From positions 1-64,000 of the forward strand of contig JBIQLN010000007.1 in NCBI GenBank assembly GCA_044464225.1: 64,000 bases of DNA, given 5' to 3'. The translations under genes and the position numbers were made by a program. Positions within the stretch are counted from its first letter, which is position 1, and each line of letters starts with the position of its first letter. The stretch is from 66-474 sp044464225 (GTDB lineage: Bacteria; Pseudomonadota; Gammaproteobacteria; Xanthomonadales; Rhodanobacteraceae). The notes below the pieces were generated by a model. That model did no database searches. It had not been told where the DNA came from and saw only the letters and a list, made by a program, of their open reading frames with translations. Positions 29,067 through 38,701 of this stretch are shown in pieces.

Positions 29067-30914
29067 CTACGCCGCCTGGCGTGACGCCCGCTTGCGGTCG
29101 ATTTCGGTGAGATGCCGCTTGCGCAGCCGGATCTCTTTCGGCGTGACCTCGACGAGTTCGTCATCGTCGATGAACTCCAGCGCCTGTTCCAGTGACAGTT
29201 TCACGTACGGCGTCAACGTCAGCGCATCGTCCTTGCCGGAAGCGCGGACGTTGGTGAGCTGCTTGCCACGCAGCGCGTTGACGGTGAGGTCGTTGTCCTT
29301 GGCGTGGATGCCGACCAGCTGTCCCTCGTAGATCTGCGCGCCGGCATCGATCAGCATGCGACCGCGGTCCTGCAAACCCCACAACGCGTACGCCGGTGCC
29401 GGGCCGGTGCCATTGGAAATCATCACCCCATTGGCGCGCTTGCCGATCATGCCTTCCGACTTCGGGCCGTAGTGGTCGAACACGTGGAACATCAGGCCGG
29501 TGCCCGCGGTGAGCGTGCGGAACTCGGTCTGGAAGCCGATCAGTCCGCGCGCCGGGATCATGTATTCCAGCCGCACGCGGCCCTTGCCATCGGGCTCCAT
29601 GTTCTTGAGCTGCCCGCGACGGGTGCCGAGTTTTTCCATCACGCCGCCCTGGTATTGCTCTTCCAGGTCGACCACCAGTTGTTCCCAGGGTTCCTGCAGC
29701 ACGCCGTCGATTTCGCGCACGATCACTTCGGGACGCGACACCGCGAGTTCATAGCCCTCGCGGCGCATCGTCTCGATCAGGATCGACAGATGCAATTCGC
29801 CACGGCCCGACACCTTGAACTTGTCCGGATCGGCCGTTTCCTCGACGCGCAGCGCAACGTTGTGCAACGTCTCGCGCATCAGCCGTTCGCGGATCTGGCG
29901 GCTGGTGAGGAACTTGCCGCCCGAGAGATCCTTGTTGCCGGCGAACGGCGAACTGTTGACCTGGAAGGTCATGCTGATGGTCGGCTCGTCCACGGTCAGC
30001 GCGGGCAGCGCTTCCACTGCCGACGGATCACAGATGGTGTCGGAAATGCTCAGGCTTTCGATGCCCGAGATCGCGATGATGTCGCCGGCCTGGGCCTCCG
30101 GCACTTCGCGGCGTTCCAGGCCCATGAAGCCGAGCACCTGCAGCACCTTGCCGTTGCGGCGCTTGCCTTCGTGGTCGACGATCGCAACGGGCATGTTGGT
30201 GCGAATCCTGCCGCGCTGCACGCGGCCGACGCCGATAACGCCCACGTAATTCGAGTAGTCGAGCGAAGACACGCGCATCTGGAAAGGCCCGTCGAGGTCG
30301 ACCTGCGGCGGCTGCACGTGCTTGATGATCGCTTCGAACAGCGGCGTCATGTCGCCCGAACGCACCGCCGGATCGAGACCCGCGTAACCCTGCAGGGCCG
30401 AGGCGTACACGACGGTGAAATCGAGTTGCTCCTCGTTGGCGCCGAGGCGATCGAACAGGTCGAAGGTCTGGTTGACGACCCAGTCCGGGCGCGCGCCCGG
30501 CCGATCGACCTTGTTGACCACCACGATCGGCTTGAAACCCATCTGGAACGCCTTCTGCGTCACGAAGCGCGTCTGCGGCATCGGACCGTCCATCGCGTCG
30601 ACCAGGATCAGCACCGAATCGACCATGCTCAGCACGCGCTCGACTTCGCCGCCGAAGTCGGCGTGTCCGGGCGTATCGACGATGTTGATGCGCCATTCCT
30701 CGCCGCGGGGATCGGTCCAGCGGATCGCGGTGTTCTTGGAAAGGATGGTGATGCCACGCTCGCGCTCGAGATCGTTGCTGTCCATCACGCGGTCGGGCAC
30801 GACCGCGCGCTCCGACAGCGTGCCGGACTGCTTAAGCAGCTGATCGACCAAGGTCGTCTTACCGTGGTCGACGTGCGCGACGATCGCGATGTTGCGGAGG
30901 TTCTGGATGGACAT
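29067..30914 (-). CDS. typA: Translational GTPase TypA/BipA
   Basis: A 615-aa ribosome-associated GTPase involved in 50S assembly and stress responses. It starts MSIQNLRNIAIVAHVDHGKTTLVDQLL (P-loop AHVDHGKT), has the switch I motif ERERGITILSKN, the DTPGHADFGGEVER G3 motif and NKVDRPGARP (G4). The C-terminal half has the EF-G domain III/V fold and the BipA-specific tail (GTRRGQLKNMEPDGKGRVRLEYMIPARGLIGFQ). Normal length. Confidence 0.97.
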   Translation of the reverse strand: MSIQNLRNIAIVAHVDHGKTTLVDQLLKQSGTLSERAVVPDRVMDSNDLERERGITILSKNTAIRWTDPRGEEWRINIVDTPGHADFGGEVERVLSMVDSVLILVDAMDGPMPQTRFVTQKAFQMGFKPIVVVNKVDRPGARPDWVVNQTFDLFDRLGANEEQLDFTVVYASALQGYAGLDPAVRSGDMTPLFEAIIKHVQPPQVDLDGPFQMRVSSLDYSNYVGVIGVGRVQRGRIRTNMPVAIVDHEGKRRNGKVLQVLGFMGLERREVPEAQAGDIIAISGIESLSISDTICDPSAVEALPALTVDEPTISMTFQVNSSPFAGNKDLSGGKFLTSRQIRERLMRETLHNVALRVEETADPDKFKVSGRGELHLSILIETMRREGYELAVSRPEVIVREIDGVLQEPWEQLVVDLEEQYQGGVMEKLGTRRGQLKNMEPDGKGRVRLEYMIPARGLIGFQTEFRTLTAGTGLMFHVFDHYGPKSEGMIGKRANGVMISNGTGPAPAYALWGLQDRGRMLIDAGAQIYEGQLVGIHAKDNDLTVNALRGKQLTNVRASGKDDALTLTPYVKLSLEQALEFIDDDELVEVTPKEIRLRKRHLTEIDRKRASRQAA

Positions 30915-31080
30915 TGGGACACGCGAAATGGCCGCAGCTGCGGCCTACCAAGGGAGGGAAAGGGCGGCAGGGTGGCGCCGCGACCCGGAGATTATACCTG
31001 TTGCCGAGCGATGGCGTCGGATCGGGGCTATCGCATCGTTCAGGCTGGTAGACTGGACGTTTCGCCAACAGGAACCCGAC

Positions 31081-31590
31081 ATGAGCGATCTCACCGCCAC
31101 TTTCACGACTTCCAAGGGGCCCATCCACGTCCGGCTGTTCGGCGACAAGGCACCGGTGACGGTCGCCAATTTCGTGAATCTGGCCCAGCGCGGCTTCTAC
31201 GACGGCCTGAATTTCCATCGCGTGATCGGCGATTTCATGATCCAGGGCGGCTGCCCCCACGGCACCGGCACTGGCGGTCCCGGCTACAGGTTCGAGGACG
31301 AGTGCCGCCCCGAGCTGAAGCACGACGCGCCCGGCAAGCTCTCGATGGCGAACGCCGGTCCCGGCACCAATGGCAGCCAGTTCTTCATCACCCATGTGCC
31401 GACGCCTTGGCTGGATGGCAAGCACACGATCTTCGGGGAAGTCGTCTCCCCGGATGACCAGACCGTGGTGAATGCAATCCGGCAGGGCGACACCATCGAA
31501 AAGGTCACGATCGAAGGGGATACGGCGCCACTGCTGGCCGCGCATTCCGACCGTGTCCAACAATGGAACGCCGTGCTCGACGCACGTTGA
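31081..31590 (+). CDS. Peptidyl-prolyl cis-trans isomerase, cyclophilin type
   Basis: A 169-aa cytosolic cyclophilin (no signal peptide) of the PpiB type. It contains LNFHRVIGDFMIQGGCPHGTGTGGPGY, SMANAGPGTNGSQFFITH (active-site Arg, Phe and Gln residues) and LDGKHTIFGEV. ATG at 31081 gives the normal N-terminus; upstream in-frame sequence is excluded by length. Monocistronic between typA (divergent) and the aminotransferase gene. Confidence 0.94.
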   Translation: MSDLTATFTTSKGPIHVRLFGDKAPVTVANFVNLAQRGFYDGLNFHRVIGDFMIQGGCPHGTGTGGPGYRFEDECRPELKHDAPGKLSMANAGPGTNGSQFFITHVPTPWLDGKHTIFGEVVSPDDQTVVNAIRQGDTIEKVTIEGDTAPLLAAHSDRVQQWNAVLDAR

Positions 31591-31674
31591 GCAGACATCC
31601 ATCCACCCGGTCGCGTTGATCTGGAGGCCTGGCCGCTTTCGTCACCATGCCTCTGCAAAGCCGGCCGTCCGGCG

Positions 31675-31725
31675 CACGCGTCCCGGATTGCGGCAGTGCA
31701 CAACGCCGCGTGATAAAATCGCTGG
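31675..31725 (+). promoter_or_regulatory. Possible promoter upstream of the aminotransferase gene
   Basis: TTGCGG near 31691 and an AT-rich GATAAAAT near 31711 stand out from the GC-rich background as a weak -35/-10 pair about 45 nt before the start at 31759. Support is limited to base composition and spacing. Confidence 0.4.
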
Positions 31726-31758
31726 GTTGTTCCACGCCGCCTTCGACAGAGGTCCGCC

Positions 31759-32994
31759 ATGCCCAGTCTCGCCACCCGTACCGGTCGCGCCAAGCCCAGC
31801 GCAATCATGGTCATCGCCGACAAGGCGAAGCAGCTGAAGGCCGAAGGCAAGGACGTCGTCAACTTTTCGATCGGCGTGCCGAATTTCCTGCCGGGTGACC
31901 ACGTGTACCAGGCGGTACGCGACTGGACTTCGCGCGACAGCGGCAGCTATGGCACCAATCGGGGCTCCCCCGCGTTGCTGGACGCCATCGTCTCGCATTT
32001 CAAGCAGAGCGGTCTGGACGGCTATACGCGCAGCCATGTCACGGTCGGGATCGGCGCCAAGCAGGTGCTGTACAACCTGTGCGAAGCGCTGCTGGACGAG
32101 GGCGACGAGATCGTGTTCCCGTCGCCGTACTGGACCAGCTACGTCGACATCGCCGAGATCCTGGGCGCCAGGATGACGATCCTGGAGTGCCCGCCGGAGC
32201 AGAACTACAAGCTGACGCCGACGCAACTCGACAAGGCACTGGCTTCCAATCCGAAGGTATTCCTGTTCAACAATCCGTCGAATCCGACGGGCATGGTCTA
32301 CACGAAGGATGAAATCGCCGTGCTGGCCGAGGTGCTGGCGAAGCACCCGGATACCTGGATCATCACCGACGACATCTACAACCGCCTGGTGTTCGACGGC
32401 ATCGGCTACCACAACTTCGTGCAGTTCAAGCCCGAACTGCGCGAGCGCACGTTCATCATGGATTCGCTGTCCAAGACCTACGGCATGCCGGGCTGGCGCG
32501 TGGGCTTCGTCGCGGGTCCGGAAGCCGGCATCAAGGGGCTGGTGACGCTGAACTCCAACCACATCACCTGCCTGCCGGAAATCACCGAAGTCGCCGCCAT
32601 TGCGGCCCTGACGGGTCCGCAAGACATCCCATCCACCAAGCGCGACGATTTTTCGAAGCGTCGCGACGATGTCGTCAACGCGCTGCTGAAGATTCCGGGC
32701 GTGAAGTGCCCGCGTCCGCAGGGCGCGTTCTACGCGTTCCCCGACATCTCGGTGGCGTTCGGCAAGTCGCACAACGGCAAGCCGATCGAGAACGACGTCG
32801 ATTTCTGCAAGGCGCTGCTGGACGACAAGTTCGTCGCCACGGTCCCGGGCTCCGCCTTCGGCCAGCCGCGCAGCCTGCGCATTTCCTACACCTGCGCGCC
32901 CGAGCAGTTGCAGAAGGGCCTCGCCCGCATCCAGGCGTTCTTCGCCGAGCTCAGCGATGAGCAGGTGGAGCGCGTCCGCGCCGCCGGCGCCTGA
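31759..32994 (+). CDS. Class I/II aminotransferase, aspartate aminotransferase-like
   Basis: A 411-aa fold-type I PLP enzyme. Motifs: SIGVPNFLPG, SGSYGTNRGSPALLDAI, PSPYWTSYVDIAEILGA, NNPSNPTGMVYTKDE, the PLP-lysine segment DSLSKTYGMPGWRVGF (K239), and the C-terminal SLRISYTC with the carboxylate-binding Arg. It probably interconverts aspartate and oxaloacetate or acts on aromatic amino acids; substrate cannot be told apart here. It sits upstream of malate dehydrogenase, which also handles oxaloacetate. Confidence 0.9.
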   Translation: MPSLATRTGRAKPSAIMVIADKAKQLKAEGKDVVNFSIGVPNFLPGDHVYQAVRDWTSRDSGSYGTNRGSPALLDAIVSHFKQSGLDGYTRSHVTVGIGAKQVLYNLCEALLDEGDEIVFPSPYWTSYVDIAEILGARMTILECPPEQNYKLTPTQLDKALASNPKVFLFNNPSNPTGMVYTKDEIAVLAEVLAKHPDTWIITDDIYNRLVFDGIGYHNFVQFKPELRERTFIMDSLSKTYGMPGWRVGFVAGPEAGIKGLVTLNSNHITCLPEITEVAAIAALTGPQDIPSTKRDDFSKRRDDVVNALLKIPGVKCPRPQGAFYAFPDISVAFGKSHNGKPIENDVDFCKALLDDKFVATVPGSAFGQPRSLRISYTCAPEQLQKGLARIQAFFAELSDEQVERVRAAGA

Positions 32995-33071
32995 GTCATC
33001 GCGCTGTTGCCGTCCCTCGCGCCGATGCGCGGGGACCGTCCCGTTCGTCATTCCATTGAGGGAGTCGTCCA

Positions 33072-34052
33072 ATGAAAACCCCCGTTCGTGTTGCCGTTAC
33101 CGGTGCCGCTGGCCAGATCGGTTACGCGCTGCTGTTCCGCATCGCCGCCGGCGACATGCTGGGCCCGGACCAGCCGGTGATCCTGCACCTGCTGGAAATC
33201 ACGCCCGCGCTGCCTGCCTTGAATGGCGTGGTGATGGAGCTCGACGACTGCGCGTTTCCGCTGCTCGCGGGGGTGGTCGCGACCGATGACGCCAACGTGG
33301 CGTTCAAGGACGTCGATTACGCGCTGCTGGTCGGCGCGCGTCCACGCGGCCCCGGCATGGAGCGCAAGGACCTGCTTTCCGCCAACGGCGCGATCTTCGG
33401 TCCGCAGGGCAAGGCGCTGAACGCGCACGCCAAGCGCGACGTGAAAGTGCTGGTGGTCGGCAACCCGGCCAATACCAACGCCTTGATTGCGCAGGCGAAC
33501 GCGCCCGACCTCGACCCGAAATGCTTCACCGCGATGGTGCGCCTCGACCACAACCGCGCCAAGGGCCAGCTTGCCGCGAAGACCGGCGCGCACAACACCG
33601 ACGTGCAGAAGATGATCATCTGGGGCAACCATTCGTCGACCCAGTATCCGGACATCCACCACGCGAGCGTGAAGGGCAAGTCGGCGATGTCGCTGGTTGA
33701 CCAGGGGTGGTACGAGAAGGAATTCATCCCGACCGTGCAGCAGCGCGGTGCCGCGATCATCAAGGCACGCGGCGCGTCGTCGGCCGCATCTGCCGCGTCG
33801 GCCGCGATCGACCACATGCATTCCTGGGCGCTCGGCACCGCCGAGGGCGACTGGGTGTCGATGGGCATTCCTTCCGACGGGTCCTACGGTATCGAGCCGG
33901 GCGTGATTTACGGCTATCCCGTCACCTGCAGGAACGGCAAGTACGAAATCGTGCAGGGCCTGGACATCAACGATTTCTCGCGCGCGCGCATGGACGCCAC
34001 CGACAAGGAACTGCGCGAGGAGCGCTCCGCGATCGAGCACCTGCTCGGCTGA
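33072..34052 (+). CDS. mdh: Malate dehydrogenase
   Basis: A 326-aa NAD-dependent malate dehydrogenase of the TCA cycle. The N-terminal Rossmann motif is TGAAGQIGYALLFRIA (residues about 10-25). The catalytic pair appears in MVRLDHNRAKGQLA and NHSSTQYPDI, and substrate arginines in ARPRGPGMERKD. It is the cytosolic, LDH-like form common in Xanthomonadales. It follows the aminotransferase by 77 nt. Confidence 0.97.
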   Translation: MKTPVRVAVTGAAGQIGYALLFRIAAGDMLGPDQPVILHLLEITPALPALNGVVMELDDCAFPLLAGVVATDDANVAFKDVDYALLVGARPRGPGMERKDLLSANGAIFGPQGKALNAHAKRDVKVLVVGNPANTNALIAQANAPDLDPKCFTAMVRLDHNRAKGQLAAKTGAHNTDVQKMIIWGNHSSTQYPDIHHASVKGKSAMSLVDQGWYEKEFIPTVQQRGAAIIKARGASSAASAASAAIDHMHSWALGTAEGDWVSMGIPSDGSYGIEPGVIYGYPVTCRNGKYEIVQGLDINDFSRARMDATDKELREERSAIEHLLG

Positions 34053-34070
34053 CCGGCGTCTCTTTCGGGT

Positions 34071-34098
34071 ACACCGGGGTGGAACCTCTCCCCGGTGT
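34071..34098. terminator. Hairpin between convergent mdh and yihY
   Basis: ACACCGGGG (34071-34079) and CCCCGGTGT (34090-34098) form a 9-bp stem around a 10-nt loop. The position between convergent genes suits a bidirectional terminator, but there is no clear U tract on either side. Confidence 0.55.
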
Positions 34099-34141
34099 GT
34101 CGGGTCCGGTTCGATCTGATCGCCGGATCTGCCCGCCGCGC

Positions 34142-35053
34142 TCACCCCTGGTGTACCCGCCTCGCGTGCGCCTTGGGCTGGATTTCCTTGCCGAAGCGGC
34201 AGGCGTACACCTGTGTCGCCTGCGCGCCGAGGAACAGGATCAGCGCGCTGTAGTACACCCACACCACGATCAGGATCAGGGAGCCCGCCGCGCCGGCGCT
34301 GCTGTAGCGCAGATGCGCCAGATATACCCCCAGCGCGTACTTGCCCACCGTGAACAGGGCACCCGTGATCAACGCGCCGACCAGCACGTCGCGCCATTCG
34401 ATCTCCGCGTCGGGCACATACTTGTACAACAGCGAGATCACGCCCACCACGATCGCGAACGAAACCAGCGCGTAGATCACGCGCAGCGCGATGCCGGCAC
34501 CCGGAAACATCTGGGATATGTAGTGTTCGGCACTGGCGAGCGCAATGCTGATGGCCATCGACGTCAGCAGCACGAAAGCCATGCCCAGCACGATCGCGAG
34601 CGCCAGCAGGCGGGAACCGAGCAGTCGCCAGATCACGTTGCGGTCGGGCGCGGTCTGCACGTCCCAGATCTGGTTGAGGGCGGTCTGCAGGTGGGCGAAC
34701 ACCGTGGTGGCGCCGACCACCAGCACGATCGTGCCGATGAGGGTGGAGACCACGCCCGCCTGACGGTTGCCGGCCTGGGCCATCAACGCGCGCACGACGT
34801 CGGATTCCTGCGAACCCACCATCGAGCCGACGTATTGCAACACCTGTTCGCGCGCCGCGGCCTCGCCGAATACCAGGCCGGCAAGCCCGGTCAGCAACAG
34901 CAGCAGCGGCGCCATCGACAGCAGCGTGTAATAACTCAGGGCCGCCGCCAGCTGGAACGGCTTGTTCGCGAAGAAACCGGTGACGATGGCCCTGGATGTG
35001 TTCCAGACAGTCCTGAACAACATGGCTTCCTGCCATTTTCGCTCCACCCGCAC
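34142..35053 (-). CDS. YihY/BrkB-family integral membrane protein
   Basis: A 303-aa inner-membrane protein with six hydrophobic segments. The family motif FQLAAALSYYTLLSMAPLLLLL lies near residues 33-55, and LIVVWVYYSALILFLGAQATQVYA, a conserved last helix, near 262-285. Members are often misnamed ribonuclease BN. ATG at 35053 is used; ATG at 35023 (MLFRTVW) is an alternative. Function is not established for the family. Confidence 0.88.
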   Translation of the reverse strand: MRVERKWQEAMLFRTVWNTSRAIVTGFFANKPFQLAAALSYYTLLSMAPLLLLLTGLAGLVFGEAAAREQVLQYVGSMVGSQESDVVRALMAQAGNRQAGVVSTLIGTIVLVVGATTVFAHLQTALNQIWDVQTAPDRNVIWRLLGSRLLALAIVLGMAFVLLTSMAISIALASAEHYISQMFPGAGIALRVIYALVSFAIVVGVISLLYKYVPDAEIEWRDVLVGALITGALFTVGKYALGVYLAHLRYSSAGAAGSLILIVVWVYYSALILFLGAQATQVYACRFGKEIQPKAHARRVHQG

Positions 35054-35105
35054 GATGACAGCATGCCACGTCGCGCATCGGCAGTTGTCGTCGCCGCGTG
35101 GAGGG

Positions 35106-36434
35106 TCAGGGGCCCGGGGTGCCGCGACGGGCTTCGCTGCGCTTCAGTTGGTCGTCCACCACGGTCGCGATCACGATATCCGCGCCCACGTTCACCGTGG
35201 TACGCGCCATGTCCAGGATCCGGTCGATGCCGATGATGATGCCGATGCCTTCCGGCGGCACGCCGAATGTCGCGAGCAGCCCCGCGATCAGCGGCAACGA
35301 TCCCCCCGGAATGCCGGCCACCGCGACCGCGCTCAGCACCGCCAGCAGCATCAGGATCACCTGTTGCACCAGCGACAGGTCGACGCCGAAGATCTGGGCG
35401 ATGAACAGCACCACGCAGCCTTCGAACAGCGCGGTGCCGCTCATGTTCATGGTTGCGCCGAGCGACAGCACGAAGCTCGCGGTGCTGTTGCGCAGCTTCA
35501 GGTCTTCGCTGGCGACGGCCAATGAAGTCGGCAGGGTGGCGTTGCTGGAACTGGTCGAAAACCCGGTCACGAGGATGGGCCGGATCTGACGGAAGAACTG
35601 GCCCGGCGAACGTTTTCCCAGCAGCCGAATCCACACCGACATGGTGCCGAACAGGTGCAGCGCCAGCGCCACCACGCAGCCCGCCACGAATACCGACAAC
35701 GACAGCAGCACGTTCACGCCGACCTTCACGATCACGCTGTAGATCATGGCCGGCACCGCGTAGGGCGCCAACTCCAGCGCGAAGCCCACGATCCGGGTCA
35801 TCACCTCGGTGACGATGTCGAGACCGCGCTGCAGCGACTTTCGTTTGTCGTCGTCGAGCCGGGTCGCGGCCGCGCCGACCAGGATCGCGAACAGGATCAA
35901 CGGCAGCACCTCGCCCAGTGCGCCGCGACTGGATCCGGCGATGGCACCCAGCAGGTTGCGCGGCATGAACATGTCGACCAGCAGCGAAAGGCTCATGTCG
36001 GGCTGCTGGGCCCCGGTGGCAAGGGTTTGCCGCGCGCTGCTTCCATACTCGGCCAGCAGTTGCGCGGTCGCGCCGCTGCCCATGTGGTGGCCGGGTCGCA
36101 GGACGTTCATCATGACCAGCCCGATCGCGACACCGATCAGCATGTTGGCGACGAACAGCACGAACGTGCGCCCGGCCAGCGGTCCGAGCCGATCAAGCCG
36201 GCCCAGCTGGGTCACCCCGGACGCGAGCGAGGAGAACACCAGCGGGATCACGACGAAAAAGAGCAGCCGCAGGAACACCTGTCCGAACGGATCGAATACC
36301 GCGCCGGACACGTCCTGCATGAACCCGAGGAACGGCGGATAAAACCGGCCGATGCCGAGCGTTGCCAGGGCGGCGACCACGCCGATCACCAGACCCCACA
36401 GGATGCGCGTGGCAAGTGGCATGCGGCCTTTCAT
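35106..36434 (-). CDS. Dicarboxylate/amino acid:cation symporter
   Basis: A 442-aa member of the DAACS family (GltP/DctA-like), with eight helices and two re-entrant loops. Motifs: FLRLLFFVVIPLVFSSLASGV (early), the serine-rich hairpin STSSSNATLPTSLAVA, SLGATMNMSGTALFEG (ion and substrate site), and the GGSLPLIAGLLATFG loop. Likely imports C4-dicarboxylates or glutamate with protons or sodium. ATG at 36434 gives MKGRMPLATRILWG; an upstream ATG at 36470 adds 12 residues. Confidence 0.9.
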   Translation of the reverse strand: MKGRMPLATRILWGLVIGVVAALATLGIGRFYPPFLGFMQDVSGAVFDPFGQVFLRLLFFVVIPLVFSSLASGVTQLGRLDRLGPLAGRTFVLFVANMLIGVAIGLVMMNVLRPGHHMGSGATAQLLAEYGSSARQTLATGAQQPDMSLSLLVDMFMPRNLLGAIAGSSRGALGEVLPLILFAILVGAAATRLDDDKRKSLQRGLDIVTEVMTRIVGFALELAPYAVPAMIYSVIVKVGVNVLLSLSVFVAGCVVALALHLFGTMSVWIRLLGKRSPGQFFRQIRPILVTGFSTSSSNATLPTSLAVASEDLKLRNSTASFVLSLGATMNMSGTALFEGCVVLFIAQIFGVDLSLVQQVILMLLAVLSAVAVAGIPGGSLPLIAGLLATFGVPPEGIGIIIGIDRILDMARTTVNVGADIVIATVVDDQLKRSEARRGTPGP

Positions 36435-36555
36435 TGTCCCGAATGTACGTGGGCGCAACGCTGGCGTCACCTGCCGGGCGCGATTCGTCAGGTGCAGTGT
36501 GCCCGCGCCTGCCCCGGGGCAGCTGCGTTAGAATTGCGGCTTTGCCGGAGGCCGC

Positions 36556-37440
36556 ATGAGCGAATCCCATTCCGCGGGCGCCCGCTTCCGCGCTGCGCTC
36601 GCCGCCGAATCGCCGTTGCAAGTGGTCGGCGCGATCACCGCCTACGCCGGACTGATGGCCAAACGCACCGGCTACAAGGCCTTGTACCTTTCGGGCGGCG
36701 GGGTCGCGGCCAATTCGCTGGGTATGCCCGATCTCGGCATCTCGACGATGGAAGATGTGCTCATCGATGCACGCCGCATCGTCGATGCCACGCAGTTGCC
36801 ACTGCTGGTCGACATCGACACCGGTTGGGGTGGCGCGTTCAACATCGCGCGCACGATCCGTTCTTTCGAACGTGCGGGCGTCGCCGCGGTGCACATGGAA
36901 GACCAGGTCGGCCAGAAGCGCTGCGGTCATCGTCCCGGCAAGGAGGTCGTGCCGAAAGGGGAGATGGTCGATCGCGTGAAAGCCGCCGTGGATGCGAAGG
37001 GCGACAAGGACTTCGTGCTGATGGCGCGCACCGACGCCGCTGCCGTCGAAGGCATCGACAGCGCAATCGATCGCGCCGTGGCCTACGTGGAAGCCGGCGC
37101 CGACATGATCTTCCCCGAAGCGATGAAGACACTGGACGACTATCGCAGGTTCAAGGCCGCGGTGAAGGTGCCGATCCTCGCCAATCTCACCGAATTCGGC
37201 TCCACGCCGTTCTTCACGGTGGATGAATTGCGCTCTGCCGACGTCGACATCGCGCTCTACTGCTGCGGCGCGTACCGCGCGATGAACAAGGCCGCGCTCG
37301 GGTTCTATGAAACGGTGCGCCGCGACGGCACGCAAAAGGCATGCGTGCCGCAGATGCAGACGCGCGAGGAGCTGTACGACTTCCTCGGCTACCACGCCTA
37401 CGAAGACAAGCTCGATGAATTGTTCGCGTCCGGGAAGTGA
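36556..37440 (+). CDS. prpB: 2-methylisocitrate lyase
   Basis: A 294-aa ICL/PEPM-superfamily enzyme that cleaves 2-methylisocitrate to pyruvate and succinate in propionate catabolism. Motifs: ITAYAGLMAKRTGYKALYLSGGGVAANSLG, the metal-binding DIDTGWGG, and the active-site loop MEDQVGQKRCGHRPGKE (catalytic Cys123 in KRCGH). Full length. It starts an operon with two membrane-anchored paralogs and prpC; a weak -10 (TTAGAAT) is about 25 nt ahead of the start. Confidence 0.96.
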   Translation: MSESHSAGARFRAALAAESPLQVVGAITAYAGLMAKRTGYKALYLSGGGVAANSLGMPDLGISTMEDVLIDARRIVDATQLPLLVDIDTGWGGAFNIARTIRSFERAGVAAVHMEDQVGQKRCGHRPGKEVVPKGEMVDRVKAAVDAKGDKDFVLMARTDAAAVEGIDSAIDRAVAYVEAGADMIFPEAMKTLDDYRRFKAAVKVPILANLTEFGSTPFFTVDELRSADVDIALYCCGAYRAMNKAALGFYETVRRDGTQKACVPQMQTREELYDFLGYHAYEDKLDELFASGK

Positions 37441-37452
37441 GCCGGACGACGC

Positions 37453-38028
37453 ATGTCCGACACCTCAAACAACTCCGACGACACCAGGCGCCCCGGCAGT
37501 ATCCGGTGGGATGCGGCGGCTGCGATCATCGCCTCACTGGTCGGCCTGCTGGCCCTGGTCGTGGCGGGCTATACCGCGTATATCCAGCGCCAGCAGGTGC
37601 GCGCGCAGGTCTGGCCGTACCTGTTGTGGGCCAACAGCGACACCCAGACGGAATACATGTGGCTCAACAAGGGCGTGGGTCCGGCCGTGATCAAAAGCGC
37701 CCAGGTTTTCGTCGGCGGCAAACCGCAACGCGACTGGAATGCGGTCATGCGATCGTTGCAGCTCGATGGCATGAGCTTCGGGCAGAGTACGTTCAACCAC
37801 AACGTGCTGTCTGCAGGCGAGAAACTGGATTGGCTGAAGTTCCGCAATCACGAGGACTTCCGGAAGTTCAGGGACGCAGCCAGTCAGGCGCGCCTCGATT
37901 TCAGGATCTGCTATTGCTCGACGCTGGGTGATTGCTGGACCAACGACAGCACCCGGGTCGACCGGAACATTCGCGTACCGGTCGCGAAATGTCCCGCCGT
38001 GCCCGCGTCGCAACAGTTCGACGATTGA
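37453..38028 (+). CDS. Membrane-anchored hypothetical protein, paralog 1
   Basis: A 191-aa protein with one N-terminal transmembrane helix (about residues 20-43, AAAIIASLVGLLALVVAGYTAYI) and a C-terminal domain that would face the periplasm. That domain has the segments VRAQVWPYLLWAN, LNKGVGPAVIKSAQVFVGGKPQRDW and ICYCSTLGDCW (three cysteines). The gene 5 nt downstream encodes a clear paralog. It is unknown in function and is placed between prpB and prpC, in frame with an operon. Confidence 0.75.
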   Translation: MSDTSNNSDDTRRPGSIRWDAAAAIIASLVGLLALVVAGYTAYIQRQQVRAQVWPYLLWANSDTQTEYMWLNKGVGPAVIKSAQVFVGGKPQRDWNAVMRSLQLDGMSFGQSTFNHNVLSAGEKLDWLKFRNHEDFRKFRDAASQARLDFRICYCSTLGDCWTNDSTRVDRNIRVPVAKCPAVPASQQFDD

Positions 38029-38033
38029 TCGCC

Positions 38034-38654
38034 ATGGTTTCCCCGCAGCCCGATCCCGATCAACAGGCACCCCCGGCGCAACGGCGCCCGGTGAAGTGGG
38101 ATGCCGTGGCCGCGATCATTGCTTCGCTGATCGGATTCATGGCCCTGCTCGTCGCTGGCTACACGGCATACATCGAGCACTATATCGCCGAGATCCAGAC
38201 GAAGCAGGTGCAGGCGCAGGTGTGGCCCTGGCTGGTTGCCGGCAACAACGACAACGAGAACTCCATTGAAGTGCTCAACAAGGGCGTCGGCCCGGCCATC
38301 GTGCGCAGCGCACAGGTTTTCGTGGACGGCAGGCCGCAACCGGATTGGCAGCACGTACTCAAGGCCCTCGGCACGGTGCCGCACCGGTATTCGCAGTCGA
38401 CCCTCAATCCGAACGTGATGACGCCCGGCGAGAAAGTCCCGGCGATCCAGTTCGCCGACAACGATGACTACAAGCGGTTCAGGGCCGCCGCGGTCACGCA
38501 CCTTACGTTGATCAAGATCTGTTACTGCTCGACCCTTGGCGAATGCTGGATGTACCGCGACCACCATCTGGTCGGATACAAATCCCTGGAAAGGCTGGTG
38601 ACGCCGATTGCTGAATGTCCGAAATTGCCCAGGGACACGATCTTCATCAACTGA
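38034..38654 (+). CDS. Membrane-anchored hypothetical protein, paralog 2
   Basis: A 206-aa paralog of the preceding gene: KWDAVAAIIASLIGFMALLVAGYTAYI (transmembrane), QVQAQVWPWLVAGN, LNKGVGPAIVRSAQVFVDGRPQPDW and ICYCSTLGECW align segment by segment. It has an insertion in the juxtamembrane stretch (EHYIAEIQTK) and a different C-terminal end. The tandem arrangement indicates local duplication. No recognised domain. The next gene, prpC, starts 47 nt later. Confidence 0.75.
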   Translation: MVSPQPDPDQQAPPAQRRPVKWDAVAAIIASLIGFMALLVAGYTAYIEHYIAEIQTKQVQAQVWPWLVAGNNDNENSIEVLNKGVGPAIVRSAQVFVDGRPQPDWQHVLKALGTVPHRYSQSTLNPNVMTPGEKVPAIQFADNDDYKRFRAAAVTHLTLIKICYCSTLGECWMYRDHHLVGYKSLERLVTPIAECPKLPRDTIFIN

Positions 38655-38701
38655 CCGCCATGCAAACGGTCAGCACAGATTGCACCGAAACGGAGAAACC
38701 C

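Noticed and set aside
29304..31457. A plus-strand frame of about 717 codons opposite typA
   Set aside because: It is the shadow of typA, whose motifs are unmistakable, and it runs into the cyclophilin gene in a wrong frame.
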